This document shows, one piece after another, positions 26,076-33,246 of a stretch of DNA of 41,880 bases (positions are counted from its first letter, which is position 1; each line of letters begins with the position of its first letter). The stretch is from Pseudomonas fontis (GTDB lineage: Bacteria > Pseudomonadota > Gammaproteobacteria > Pseudomonadales > Pseudomonadaceae): positions 1 to 41,880 of the forward strand of contig NZ_JAMDGY010000116.1 in assembly GCF_028656955.1 (NCBI RefSeq), read 5' to 3'. The notes under the pieces were generated by a model. It had not been told where the DNA came from. It saw only the letters and a program-made list of their open reading frames with translations, and ran no database searches. The position numbers and the translations under genes are program-made.

Positions 26076-26515
26076 GTCGACTGCGGGGCCGGCAAGGCGG
26101 CGCCATAGCCCTCAAGAAACTCTGGCGGCATGCGCTTGGGCTTGCCGGTGGACAATTCGATGCAGACAAACGTGGTTTGTGCGCGCAGCAAGGTGGTGCC
26201 ATCGCTTGGGCGCACCAGCTGGAAATGCCGGGTCATCTTCAGGCGTTGATCCCAGTCGACGATCCAGGTTGCCAACTGCAACTCATCTTCTTCATAGGCG
26301 CTGGCCAGGTAGTCGATTTCGTGACGCACCACCGCCATGGCCCGGTCCAGGCGCCGATACTCGGCCAGGTCCAGCCCCAGGCGCTGGGAATGGCGCCAGG
26401 CGCAGCGCTCCAGCCAGGTGACGTAGACCGCGTTATTGGCGTGCCCCAGCCCGTCGATGTCTTCTGCACCGACGCGAAGGTCGATGACGAATGGCGTTGC
26501 CCGATCCCAACTCAT
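26072..26515 (-). CDS. Acyl-CoA thioesterase, hotdog fold (4HBT family)
   Basis: A 147-residue YbgC/FadM-like thioesterase. The family signature DIDGLGHANNAVYVTWLE holds the catalytic aspartate region near residue 18-21, with H25 and N27. The rest is the usual single hotdog domain. I use the ATG at 26515 with GGGAG six bases upstream. The substrate is probably an acyl-CoA but cannot be specified. The stop codon is interleaved with that of the convergent APS kinase. It is followed upstream by the hydrolase gene at 43 bases on the same strand. Confidence 0.88.
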   Translation of the reverse strand: MSWDRATPFVIDLRVGAEDIDGLGHANNAVYVTWLERCAWRHSQRLGLDLAEYRRLDRAMAVVRHEIDYLASAYEEDELQLATWIVDWDQRLKMTRHFQLVRPSDGTTLLRAQTTFVCIELSTGKPKRMPPEFLEGYGAALPAPQST

Positions 26516-26558
26516 GCCCGCTCCCGATTGTGGTGAACGGGCAGAGTGTAACGGATGC

Positions 26559-27392
26559 TCAGGCGGATTGGCGCGCCGGCAATGCACTGCGCTCCAGCAG
26601 CGTCATCACCCCTTCGACCAGTTGCGGGTCGGCCAGTACGCGCTGGTGCCCGCCCTCAGGCAACAGCAACAGACGACTGTCGAACCAGGCATCGTGAATC
26701 ACCCGCGCCTCGCTGGCCGGCACCAGCCAATCGTCCTCGGCATGCACGATCAGGCCGGGCATCTCCAACTGATAGCGGGTGACATCAAGCTTCGACACCA
26801 GAACGCCGACATCCCGCTCGATCTGGCGAATGAACGCCGCGCGCGCCCGCCCCGGCATGCCCAGGTGGTTGGCGAAACCGCGCAGGACGCCGACCAGACG
26901 TGCTGGCGCGGCAATGCTTACCACGGCCTCGGCGCGCAACCCCCACTGCAAGGCCAGCAACACGCTCGCGCCGCCCATGGAGTGGCCGATCACCGCCTTC
27001 AGCGGTGGCAACTCCGCTGCCGCCTCCAGCAGCGCACGGGCAAATTGTGCCACGTTGGCCTGCGTGCCCGGTGAATGCCCATGGGCCGGGCCATCCAGCG
27101 AGACTGCCGTGTAGCCGGATGCCACCAGGGTTTCGATCAATTTGGCGAACTGCGTCGGCCGCCCTTCCCAACCATGCATCAGCAACACCGTAGGCCCCTT
27201 CCCCCAGCGCAACGCCGACAAGCCAAAGCGCAGGGTGATGCGCTCGGCGCTGGCCAGCAACGGCAGCTCCCAGTCGCGCGGCGGCCGGTTGCGCGGGGTC
27301 ATGAAGGCCTGGCGCATCTTGTGGGCAACGCGCTCGGGAATCAGGTGGCCCAAGGTGCCATTAACGCCACGAATCCAGCTCAAGGTGTTCAT
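26559..27392 (-). CDS. Alpha/beta hydrolase
   Basis: A 277-residue serine hydrolase. The oxyanion-hole motif is LLMHGWEG (71-77), the nucleophile is S138 in GHSMGG, the acid is D220 or D221 in HAEDDWLVP, and H249 in EGGHQ completes the triad. No signal peptide is seen. The physiological substrate is unknown. It lies 27 bases downstream of a TetR gene on the same strand, so it is probably part of that autoregulated unit and controlled by the palindrome at 27972-28007. Confidence 0.9.
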   Translation of the reverse strand: MNTLSWIRGVNGTLGHLIPERVAHKMRQAFMTPRNRPPRDWELPLLASAERITLRFGLSALRWGKGPTVLLMHGWEGRPTQFAKLIETLVASGYTAVSLDGPAHGHSPGTQANVAQFARALLEAAAELPPLKAVIGHSMGGASVLLALQWGLRAEAVVSIAAPARLVGVLRGFANHLGMPGRARAAFIRQIERDVGVLVSKLDVTRYQLEMPGLIVHAEDDWLVPASEARVIHDAWFDSRLLLLPEGGHQRVLADPQLVEGVMTLLERSALPARQSA

Positions 27393-27419
27393 CGCTTTGC
27401 TCCTGTGGAAAACGCGCGG

Positions 27420-27959
27420 TCAGATCACCGCCGATTTGGCGGCACGCAAGACACGGTCAGAAAGGTCGTCAGTACCCAGCGCGCGGGCCAGGGCCAGGCC
27501 GCCCACCATCAATGCCAGGTCAGCCAGCACCTTGTCGGCATCTTCGGGGCTGTCGGCCAGTTGCGCGGACATCAACTCGATGTGTTCGGCCAGTACCTGG
27601 CGGAACTCGTCTGGCAGGCGGGTCATTTCGCCCAGGGAAGTTGGCAGTGGGCAGGCATGCTCAGTGGCGTCGCGGTGCTTGCGCGACAGGTAGAAGGCCG
27701 CGACCAGCGCACGCCGCGCCTGGCCATCCAGTGCCGGGTCGACCTCCGACAGCAAGCCGCGACGCTCGCCCAGCAACTGACTGAACGCCTCCAGCATCAG
27801 GGCGTCCTTGCTTTCGAAGTGTGCATAGAAACCGCCAACCGTCAGGCCGGCGGCACCCATTACCTGGTTGACGCTGGGTTCGGCCGGGCCATGCTGGATC
27901 AACGCGCTGCGGGCCGCATCGAGGATGCGCTCACGGGTCCGGGCTTTCTTGTCGTTCAT
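27420..27959 (-). CDS. TetR/AcrR-family repressor
   Basis: 179 residues from the ATG at 27959, which has a strong GGAGG six bases upstream; frames extending further 5' run through the operator and are not used. The N-terminal helix-turn-helix (about 5-50) includes TRERILDAA and VGGFYAHFESKDAL. The C-terminal ligand domain is of the type seen in regulators of reactive-compound or efflux responses. It is first in a unit with the alpha/beta hydrolase. An 11-bp inverted repeat directly upstream is a likely autoregulatory site. Confidence 0.9.
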   Translation of the reverse strand: MNDKKARTRERILDAARSALIQHGPAEPSVNQVMGAAGLTVGGFYAHFESKDALMLEAFSQLLGERRGLLSEVDPALDGQARRALVAAFYLSRKHRDATEHACPLPTSLGEMTRLPDEFRQVLAEHIELMSAQLADSPEDADKVLADLALMVGGLALARALGTDDLSDRVLRAAKSAVI

Positions 27960-27971
27960 GGCTTGCCTCCG

Positions 27972-28007
27972 AAATATTATGATCGGAATATTATTCTCAT
28001 AATATTT
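27972..28007. promoter_or_regulatory. Palindromic TetR operator candidate
   Basis: A perfect 11-bp inverted repeat, AAATATTATGA (27972-27982) and TCATAATATTT (27997-28007), with a 14-base centre. It begins 12 bases upstream of the tetR start codon. Its AT-rich arms contain possible -10 sequences, so binding would block transcription of the TetR-hydrolase pair. Confidence 0.7.
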
Positions 28008-28071
28008 AAACGCAAGCACTTTCCCCTGCCCGATACCGCGACAAGGGAAAAAAACTTTTTGGAGGGGAAAA

Positions 28072-28105
28072 AACAAAAGGCTCATTCAATAATCGAATGA
28101 GCCTT
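28072..28105 (-). terminator. Terminator of the Ala-Glu tRNA operon
   Basis: An 11-bp perfect stem (28077-28087 with 28095-28105) with a 7-base loop. On the minus strand it is followed by a T-rich run (A-rich 28069-28078). It lies 24 bases past the last tRNA-Glu. Confidence 0.88.
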
Positions 28106-28129
28106 GAAATCCCGCAAAGCGGGTAAAAA

Positions 28130-28205
28130 TGGCGTCCCCTAGGGGACTCGAACCCCTGTTACCGCCGTGAAAGGGCGGTGTCCTAGGCCACTAGACGAAG
28201 GGGAC
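28130..28205 (-). tRNA. tRNA-Glu (TTC), distal copy
   Basis: A 76-nt cloverleaf with encoded CCA. The acceptor GTCCCCT pairs with AGGGGAC, and the anticodon loop CTTTCAC gives TTC. It is identical to the copy at 28378. It is the last gene of the four-tRNA operon. Confidence 0.97.
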
Positions 28206-28219
28206 AAAAACCTTCGTGC

Positions 28220-28239
28220 AGGTTTGTTTACACAAACCT
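28220..28239 (-). repeat. Spacer hairpin between tRNA-Ala and tRNA-Glu
   Basis: A perfect 8-bp inverted repeat AGGTTTGT/ACAAACCT with a 4-base loop, lying in the 43-base spacer. It has no T run, so it is more likely a processing or folding element in the precursor RNA than a terminator. Confidence 0.45.
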
Positions 28240-28248
28240 TGGCAAAAT

Positions 28249-28324
28249 TGGTGGAGCTAAGCGGGATCGAACCGCTGACCTCCTGCATGCCATGCAGGCG
28301 CTCTCCCAGCTGAGCTATAGCCCC
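28249..28324 (-). tRNA. tRNA-Ala (GGC), distal copy
   Basis: A 76-nt cloverleaf with encoded CCA. The acceptor GGGGCTA pairs with TAGCTCC (one G-T pair). The anticodon stem CCTGC/GCAGG carries the loop ATGGCAT, anticodon GGC. It is identical to the copy at 28532. Confidence 0.97.
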
Positions 28325-28377
28325 GGATTTTTCGTCTCGCGACGCTGCGACCTCTTTCGACATCGCATGTGTAAAAC

Positions 28378-28453
28378 TGGCGTCCCCTAGGGGACTCGAA
28401 CCCCTGTTACCGCCGTGAAAGGGCGGTGTCCTAGGCCACTAGACGAAGGGGAC
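28378..28453 (-). tRNA. tRNA-Glu (TTC), proximal copy
   Basis: A 76-nt cloverleaf with encoded CCA, anticodon TTC, the same as the copy at 28130. The Ala-Glu pair has been duplicated within the operon, but the spacers have diverged. Confidence 0.97.
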
Positions 28454-28494
28454 GCAACCCTTCTACCAATCGACCAAGCCTTGGGCTTGATCAT

Positions 28495-28523
28495 GTTCGC
28501 AGTTATTACAACCAACTGCGAAC
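28495..28523 (-). repeat. Spacer hairpin in the tRNA operon
   Basis: A perfect 10-bp inverted repeat GTTCGCAGTT/AACTGCGAAC with a 9-base loop, in the spacer between the proximal Ala and Glu tRNAs. It is unlike the shorter hairpin at 28220 in sequence but equivalent in position. Confidence 0.5.
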
Positions 28524-28531
28524 CTGGAAAT

Positions 28532-28607
28532 TGGTGGAGCTAAGCGGGATCGAACCGCTGACCTCCTGCATGCCATGCAGGCGCTCTCCCAGCTGAGCTA
28601 TAGCCCC
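28532..28607 (-). tRNA. tRNA-Ala (GGC), proximal copy
   Basis: A 76-nt cloverleaf with encoded CCA, anticodon GGC. It is the first gene of the operon, about 70 bases downstream of the promoter at 28683-28711. Confidence 0.97.
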
Positions 28608-28682
28608 ACAATGTCGCTTTGAACAGAATCGCTTGGCTGGGTGCTTCGCGCTTCGTTTCGTTCATCGCTGTGGACGGGGCGC

Positions 28683-28711
28683 ATATTAAGATCGGATCAC
28701 GAACCTGTCAA
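28683..28711 (-). promoter_or_regulatory. Near-consensus promoter of the Ala-Glu tRNA operon
   Basis: On the minus strand, TTGACA (28706-28711, consensus) and TAATAT (28683-28688) are 17 bases apart. A GC-rich discriminator follows, and very AT-rich sequence upstream (about 28712-28745) resembles an UP element. This is a strong stable-RNA promoter. Confidence 0.9.
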
Positions 28712-28808
28712 ATATATTTTCAACAAAATTCGAATTTTTTTTCCGAGATAACAAACACTTACCGCCTTTGGGCAGGAAACACCCCGCAAAACCCGGGGCG
28801 AAAACCCT

Positions 28809-28890
28809 GTGGGAGCCGGCTTTGCCGGCGATGAGGCCGGCACTGACAGCAACCGCTGCGCGGTTGATCGCTGGCAAGGCCAGCTCCCAC
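28809..28890. repeat. REPIN, GTGG class, after gltX
   Basis: An inverted REP doublet from GTGG at 28809 to CCAC ending at 28890, with palindromic cores GCCGGCTTTGCCGGC and CTGGCAAGGCCAG. It lies 28 bases past the gltX stop and upstream of the tRNA promoter, separating the two units. Confidence 0.85.
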
Positions 28891-28918
28891 AAGGCCAACT
28901 ACTACAGAAATTTCAGTG

Positions 28919-30400
28919 TCAGGCAATCGTGCCCAACAGCTTCTCCCACTCCTTGTTTTCCTTCTTCGACACGCCGCCCAGCAGGTCCAGCGCCTGGCGC
29001 AGACGGAAGCGGGTCAGGTCCGGGCCGAGGATTTCCATCGCATCGAGCACCGATACCGAGCTGGCCTGCCCGGTGATCGCGGCAAACATCAGCGGCATGG
29101 CATCACGCAGCTTCAGCTCCAGCGCCTCGACCACAGCCTGGATCACCCCGGTGATGCGCTCTTTTTCCCACTGACGCAGGCCTTCCAGCTTCCACAGGAT
29201 CAACTGCATCACCTGACGCACCTGGTCACCGGACAGCTTCTTGCTTTCGAACAGCTTGGCGTCCAGCTTCAGCCCGCCTTCGAAGAAGAACCCACCCAAC
29301 GGTGCGACCTGGCTGAAGGTTTCCACCCTGCCCTGCACGTGCGGCGCGATTTTCATCATGTAGTCGCTGTTGAACGCCCACTTCTGCACGCGCGCAGCAA
29401 ACTCTTCCACCGGCAGGTCACGCAGCCACTGGCCATTGAGCCAGGACAGCTTCTCGATATCGAAGATCGGCCCGCCCAGGGACACGCGGGACAGGTCGAA
29501 GTGCTCGACCATTTCGTCCAGGGAGAACTTCTCGCGCTCGTCCGGCATCGACCAACCCATGCGGCCCAGGTAGTTCAGCATGGCTTCCGGCATGAAGCCC
29601 ATGCGCTCGTAGAAGGTCACCGAGGTCGGGTTCTTGCGCTTGGACAGTTTGCTCTTGTCCGGGTTGCGCAACAGCGGCATGTAGCACAGCTGCGGCTGCT
29701 CCCAGCCGAAGTATTCATACAGCTTGATCAGCTTGGGCGCCGATGGCAGCCACTCTTCGCCACGCAATACGTGGGTGATGCCCATCAAATGGTCATCAAC
29801 CACGTTGGCCAGGAAGTAGGTCGGCAGGCCGTCGGTCTTCATCAGCACCTGCATGTCCATGCGGTCCCACGGGATCTCGACGTCGCCACGCAGCAGGTCA
29901 GGCACCACGCAAGTGCCTTCGCTCGGCACCTTCATGCGGATAACGTGCGGCTCGCCAGCAGCCAGGCGGCGCTGCACTTCTTCGGCCGACAGCAGCAAGG
30001 CACGACCGTCATACCGCGGGGTTTCGCCGCGAGCCATCTGCTCGGCACGCATCTGGTCCAGCTCTTCGGCGGTGCAGAAGCACGGGAAGGCATGGCCCAG
30101 GTCAACCAGTTGCTGGGCGTACTGCTTGTAGATCTCGCCACGCTCGCTCTGCCGGTAAGGGCCGTGCGGGCCGCCGACATCCGGGCCTTCGCTCCATTCG
30201 ATACCCAGCCAGCGCAGGGCATCGAAGATCTGCTGCTCGGACTCGCGGGTCGAACGCAACTGGTCGGTGTCTTCGATACGCAGGATGAACTCGCCGCCGT
30301 GCTGCTTGGCAAAGCAGTAGTTGAACAGGGCGATGTAGGCGGTGCCAACATGGGGATCGCCAGTAGGCGAAGGCGCGATACGCGTGCGAACGGTGGTCAT
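28919..30400 (-). CDS. gltX: Glutamyl-tRNA synthetase
   Basis: A 493-residue class I synthetase from the ATG at 30400 (MTTVRTRIAPSPTGDP). The HIGH-type motif is HVGTA and the KMSKS-type motif is KLSKRKN. LRIEDTDQ and the anticodon-binding helical C-terminus are typical of bacterial GluRS. The segment upstream of the ATG is not conserved coding. It charges tRNA-Glu, also a precursor for haem synthesis. It lies on the same strand just upstream of two tRNA-Glu genes, separated by a REPIN and a separate promoter. Confidence 0.97.
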   Translation of the reverse strand: MTTVRTRIAPSPTGDPHVGTAYIALFNYCFAKQHGGEFILRIEDTDQLRSTRESEQQIFDALRWLGIEWSEGPDVGGPHGPYRQSERGEIYKQYAQQLVDLGHAFPCFCTAEELDQMRAEQMARGETPRYDGRALLLSAEEVQRRLAAGEPHVIRMKVPSEGTCVVPDLLRGDVEIPWDRMDMQVLMKTDGLPTYFLANVVDDHLMGITHVLRGEEWLPSAPKLIKLYEYFGWEQPQLCYMPLLRNPDKSKLSKRKNPTSVTFYERMGFMPEAMLNYLGRMGWSMPDEREKFSLDEMVEHFDLSRVSLGGPIFDIEKLSWLNGQWLRDLPVEEFAARVQKWAFNSDYMMKIAPHVQGRVETFSQVAPLGGFFFEGGLKLDAKLFESKKLSGDQVRQVMQLILWKLEGLRQWEKERITGVIQAVVEALELKLRDAMPLMFAAITGQASSVSVLDAMEILGPDLTRFRLRQALDLLGGVSKKENKEWEKLLGTIA

Positions 30401-30505
30401 GAGAGTCTCGAACAAGAGATGAAACAAAGGCTGGATGTTAACAGGGTGGAGGCGCCCGGCTCCAGTAATGGGCGCGATCACCCCTTGTGCGAGCGGATCC
30501 AAAGC

Positions 30506-30542
30506 TTGTTAAATCTGCTTACATTTTTAGAACGATCGTCCT
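30506..30542 (+). promoter_or_regulatory. Promoter and palindrome at the emrA-like start
   Basis: TTGTTA (30506-30511) and TAGAAC (30528-30533) are 16 bases apart and would start transcription at about 30540, almost at the ATG. A palindrome AGnACGATCGTnCT (30529-30542) with a perfect 8-bp core covers the -10 and start region, in the style of a TetR-family operator. No ribosome site is visible. Confidence 0.45.
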
Positions 30543-30543
30543 C

Positions 30544-31584
30544 ATGCCAGCTCAACTCAAGCGTCGCCTACTGATTTTTTTCACTCTGGTCGCCCTGATC
30601 GGCCTGTCTTTCCTGGCCCATTGGTACTTCAAGGGGCGCTTCTATGAAAGCACCGACAACGCCTACGTCCAGGGCGAAATCACCCGTGTGTCCAGCCAAC
30701 TGGGTGCGCGCATCGATGAAGTACTGGTCGAAGACAACCAGCATGTCGCCAAAGGTGACCTGCTGGTGCGCCTGGAAGGCAACGACTTCCAGTTTGCCGT
30801 CGAGCGCGCCCGCGCCACCCTGACCACCCGTGAAGCGGAACGCGTCCAGGCGGAAAGCCGGTTGACCCAGCAAGCCAGCCTGATTGCCGCCAGCCAGGCC
30901 CAGGTGTCCGCCAGCCAGGCAACCCAGGGGCGTGCGCAACTGGACCTGAACCGTGCCCAGGCGCTGCGCAAGCCGGGTTTTGTTTCCGAGGAGCGGGTCA
31001 CTACCCTGTCTGCGGAAAACAACATTGCCCACTCACAAGTGAACAAGGCCCAGGCCGACCTGCAAGGCCAGCGCCAGCAGGTCAACGCGCTGAGCGCCGA
31101 AATCAAGCGCCTCGACGCGCAGATCGCCACCGCCCGCACCGACCTGGCCCAGGCCGAGCTGAACCTGTCGCGCAGCGAGATCCACGCACCGATCAGCGGC
31201 ATGATCGGCCAGCGCGCAGCACGCAATGGCCAATATGTGCAGGCCGGCGCCTACCTGCTGTCGATCGTTCCGGACCAGGCCATCTGGGTTCAGGCCAACT
31301 TCAAGGAAACCCAGATCGGCAAGATGCAACCCGGGCAAAAAGCCGAACTGCTCTTCGACAGCTACCCCGACACCCCGATCGAAGGTCGCGTCGACAGCCT
31401 GTTCGCCGCCTCCGGCGCGCAATTCAGCCTGCTGCCACCGGACAACGCCACCGGCAACTTCACCAAGGTGGTGCAGCGTATTCCGGTCAAGCTGACTTTC
31501 GCCGCCGACAACCCGCTGCGCGGCAAGATCCGCCCGGGCATGTCGGTGACCGCTACCATCGATATCCGCGACGATGGCCGGTGA
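30544..31584 (+). CDS. HlyD/EmrA-type membrane fusion protein
   Basis: A 346-residue periplasmic adaptor for a DHA2-family efflux pump. An N-terminal membrane anchor (about residues 9-28) is followed by the lipoyl/barrel half with YVQGEITRVSSQ. A long alpha-helical hairpin follows (about 85-205, rich in Ala/Gln), then the second lipoyl half with IHAPISGMIGQR and a beta-barrel. It connects the inner-membrane transporter to an outer-membrane channel. No TolC-like gene is in the window. The ATG at 30544 follows a palindrome directly. It overlaps the transporter gene by 11 bases. Confidence 0.9.
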   Translation: MPAQLKRRLLIFFTLVALIGLSFLAHWYFKGRFYESTDNAYVQGEITRVSSQLGARIDEVLVEDNQHVAKGDLLVRLEGNDFQFAVERARATLTTREAERVQAESRLTQQASLIAASQAQVSASQATQGRAQLDLNRAQALRKPGFVSEERVTTLSAENNIAHSQVNKAQADLQGQRQQVNALSAEIKRLDAQIATARTDLAQAELNLSRSEIHAPISGMIGQRAARNGQYVQAGAYLLSIVPDQAIWVQANFKETQIGKMQPGQKAELLFDSYPDTPIEGRVDSLFAASGAQFSLLPPDNATGNFTKVVQRIPVKLTFAADNPLRGKIRPGMSVTATIDIRDDGR

Positions 31585-33124
31585 TCAACTGATCCGTCCC
31601 GCCGGCGAACCCACCCGGCGCGACTGGATCGCGGTGATGAGCGTGATGCTCGGCGCCTTCATGGCGGTGCTGGACATCCAGATCACCAACTCCTCGCTCA
31701 AGGATATCCAGGGCGCGCTGTCAGCGACCCTGGAAGAAGGCTCGTGGATTTCCACCTCGTACCTGGTGGCCGAGATCATCATGATCCCGCTGACCGCCTG
31801 GCTGGTGCAGCTGCTGTCAGCGCGGCGCCTGGCGGTATGGGTGTCGCTGGGCTTCCTGTTCTCGTCCCTGCTCTGCTCCATGGCCTGGAACCTGGAAAGC
31901 ATGATCGTGTTCCGCGCCATGCAGGGCTTTACCGGCGGCGCGCTGATCCCCCTGGCGTTCACCCTGACCCTGATCAAGCTGCCCGAGCACCATCGCGCCA
32001 AGGGCATGGCCATGTTCGCCATGACCGCGACCTTTGCACCGTCCATCGGCCCGACCCTGGGCGGCTGGCTGACCGAGAACTGGGGCTGGGAGTACATCTT
32101 CTACATCAACATCCCGCCAGGCCTGATCATGATCGCCGGCTTGATGTACGGGCTGGAGAAGAAGGAAGCGCACTGGGAACTGCTCAAGAGCACCGACTAC
32201 ACCGGGATTGTCACCCTGGGCGTTGGCCTGGGCTGCTTGCAGGTGTTCCTTGAAGAAGGCCACCGCAAGGACTGGCTGGAATCCAGCCTGATCGTCAGCC
32301 TGGGCAGCATCGCCCTGATCAGCCTGATCACCTTCGTGATCGTGCAGCTCTCCAAACCCAACCCGCTGATCAACCTGCGCATCCTGCAGAACCGCAACTT
32401 CGGGCTATCAAGCATCGCCAGCCTGGGGATGGGGGTCGGGTTGTATGGTTCGATCTATCTGTTGCCGCTGTACCTGGCGCAGATCCAGAACTACAACGCC
32501 CTGCAGATCGGTGAAGTGATCATGTGGATGGGGGTGCCGCAGCTATTCCTGATCCCGCTGATTCCCCAACTGATGAAGGTGATATCACCGAAAATCCTCT
32601 GCGCGGTAGGTTTCGGCCTGTTTGGCCTGGCGAGCTTCAGCTCCGGCGTACTCAACCCGGACTTTGCCGGCACCCAGTTCAATCACATCCAGATCATCCG
32701 GGCGTTGGGCCAACCAATGATCATGGTGACCATCTCGTTGATTGCCACGGCCTATATCCAGCCGCAGGACGCGGGGTCGGCGTCGAGCCTGTTCAATATC
32801 CTGCGCAACCTGGGTGGCGCCATCGGCATTGCGCTGCTGGCAACGTTGCTGGATGCCCGGGGCAAGGTGTATTTCGATTACCTGCGTGAATCCATCGTGC
32901 CCACCAACCCGCAGGTGGCGGAGCGCATAGCGCTGCTGGCGGAGAAGTTGGGCAGTGAGACGGCGGCGCTGGGCAAGCTAAGCGAGATTACCCACCAGCA
33001 GGCGATGATCATGGCCTACAACGATGCCTTCCACTTTGTCGGTATCGGGCTGGCGATCAGCATGGTGGCGGTGATGCTGACCAAGAAATTGCCGCAGGGG
33101 CTCAAGGCAGGTGAGGCACATTGA
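31574..33124 (+). CDS. DHA2-family (EmrB/QacA) multidrug transporter
   Basis: A 516-residue major facilitator protein with 14 predicted transmembrane helices. The motif DIQITNSSL in helix 1 and the motif C-like APSIGPTLGGWL in helix 5 (about residues 153-167) mark the drug:H+ antiporter-2 group. Its start lies within the emrA-like gene, so the pair is co-translated. The substrate is unknown; hydrophobic toxicants are usual for this family. The gene is convergent with uvrB across a GTAG-class REPIN. Confidence 0.92.
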   Translation: MAGDQLIRPAGEPTRRDWIAVMSVMLGAFMAVLDIQITNSSLKDIQGALSATLEEGSWISTSYLVAEIIMIPLTAWLVQLLSARRLAVWVSLGFLFSSLLCSMAWNLESMIVFRAMQGFTGGALIPLAFTLTLIKLPEHHRAKGMAMFAMTATFAPSIGPTLGGWLTENWGWEYIFYINIPPGLIMIAGLMYGLEKKEAHWELLKSTDYTGIVTLGVGLGCLQVFLEEGHRKDWLESSLIVSLGSIALISLITFVIVQLSKPNPLINLRILQNRNFGLSSIASLGMGVGLYGSIYLLPLYLAQIQNYNALQIGEVIMWMGVPQLFLIPLIPQLMKVISPKILCAVGFGLFGLASFSSGVLNPDFAGTQFNHIQIIRALGQPMIMVTISLIATAYIQPQDAGSASSLFNILRNLGGAIGIALLATLLDARGKVYFDYLRESIVPTNPQVAERIALLAEKLGSETAALGKLSEITHQQAMIMAYNDAFHFVGIGLAISMVAVMLTKKLPQGLKAGEAH

Positions 33125-33149
33125 CTGAGGTGCCTCTTGCACAACTTTT

Positions 33150-33243
33150 GTAGCCGCTGCCGACAGGCTGCGCTGGAGCCCGTCAGGGGTCCCAAAAGCG
33201 GCGCCTGCCATGCAGGCGAGCGCAGCCTGACGGCAGCGGCTAC
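33150..33243. repeat. REPIN, GTAG class (copy 4, reversed)
   Basis: A complete inverted doublet from GTAG at 33150 to CTAC ending 33243. Its internal asymmetric segment is reversed relative to copies 1-3. It starts three bases after the uvrB stop codon in the direction of uvrB transcription and 25 bases after the transporter stop, so it serves the 3' ends of both. Confidence 0.85.
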
Positions 33244-33246
33244 ACC

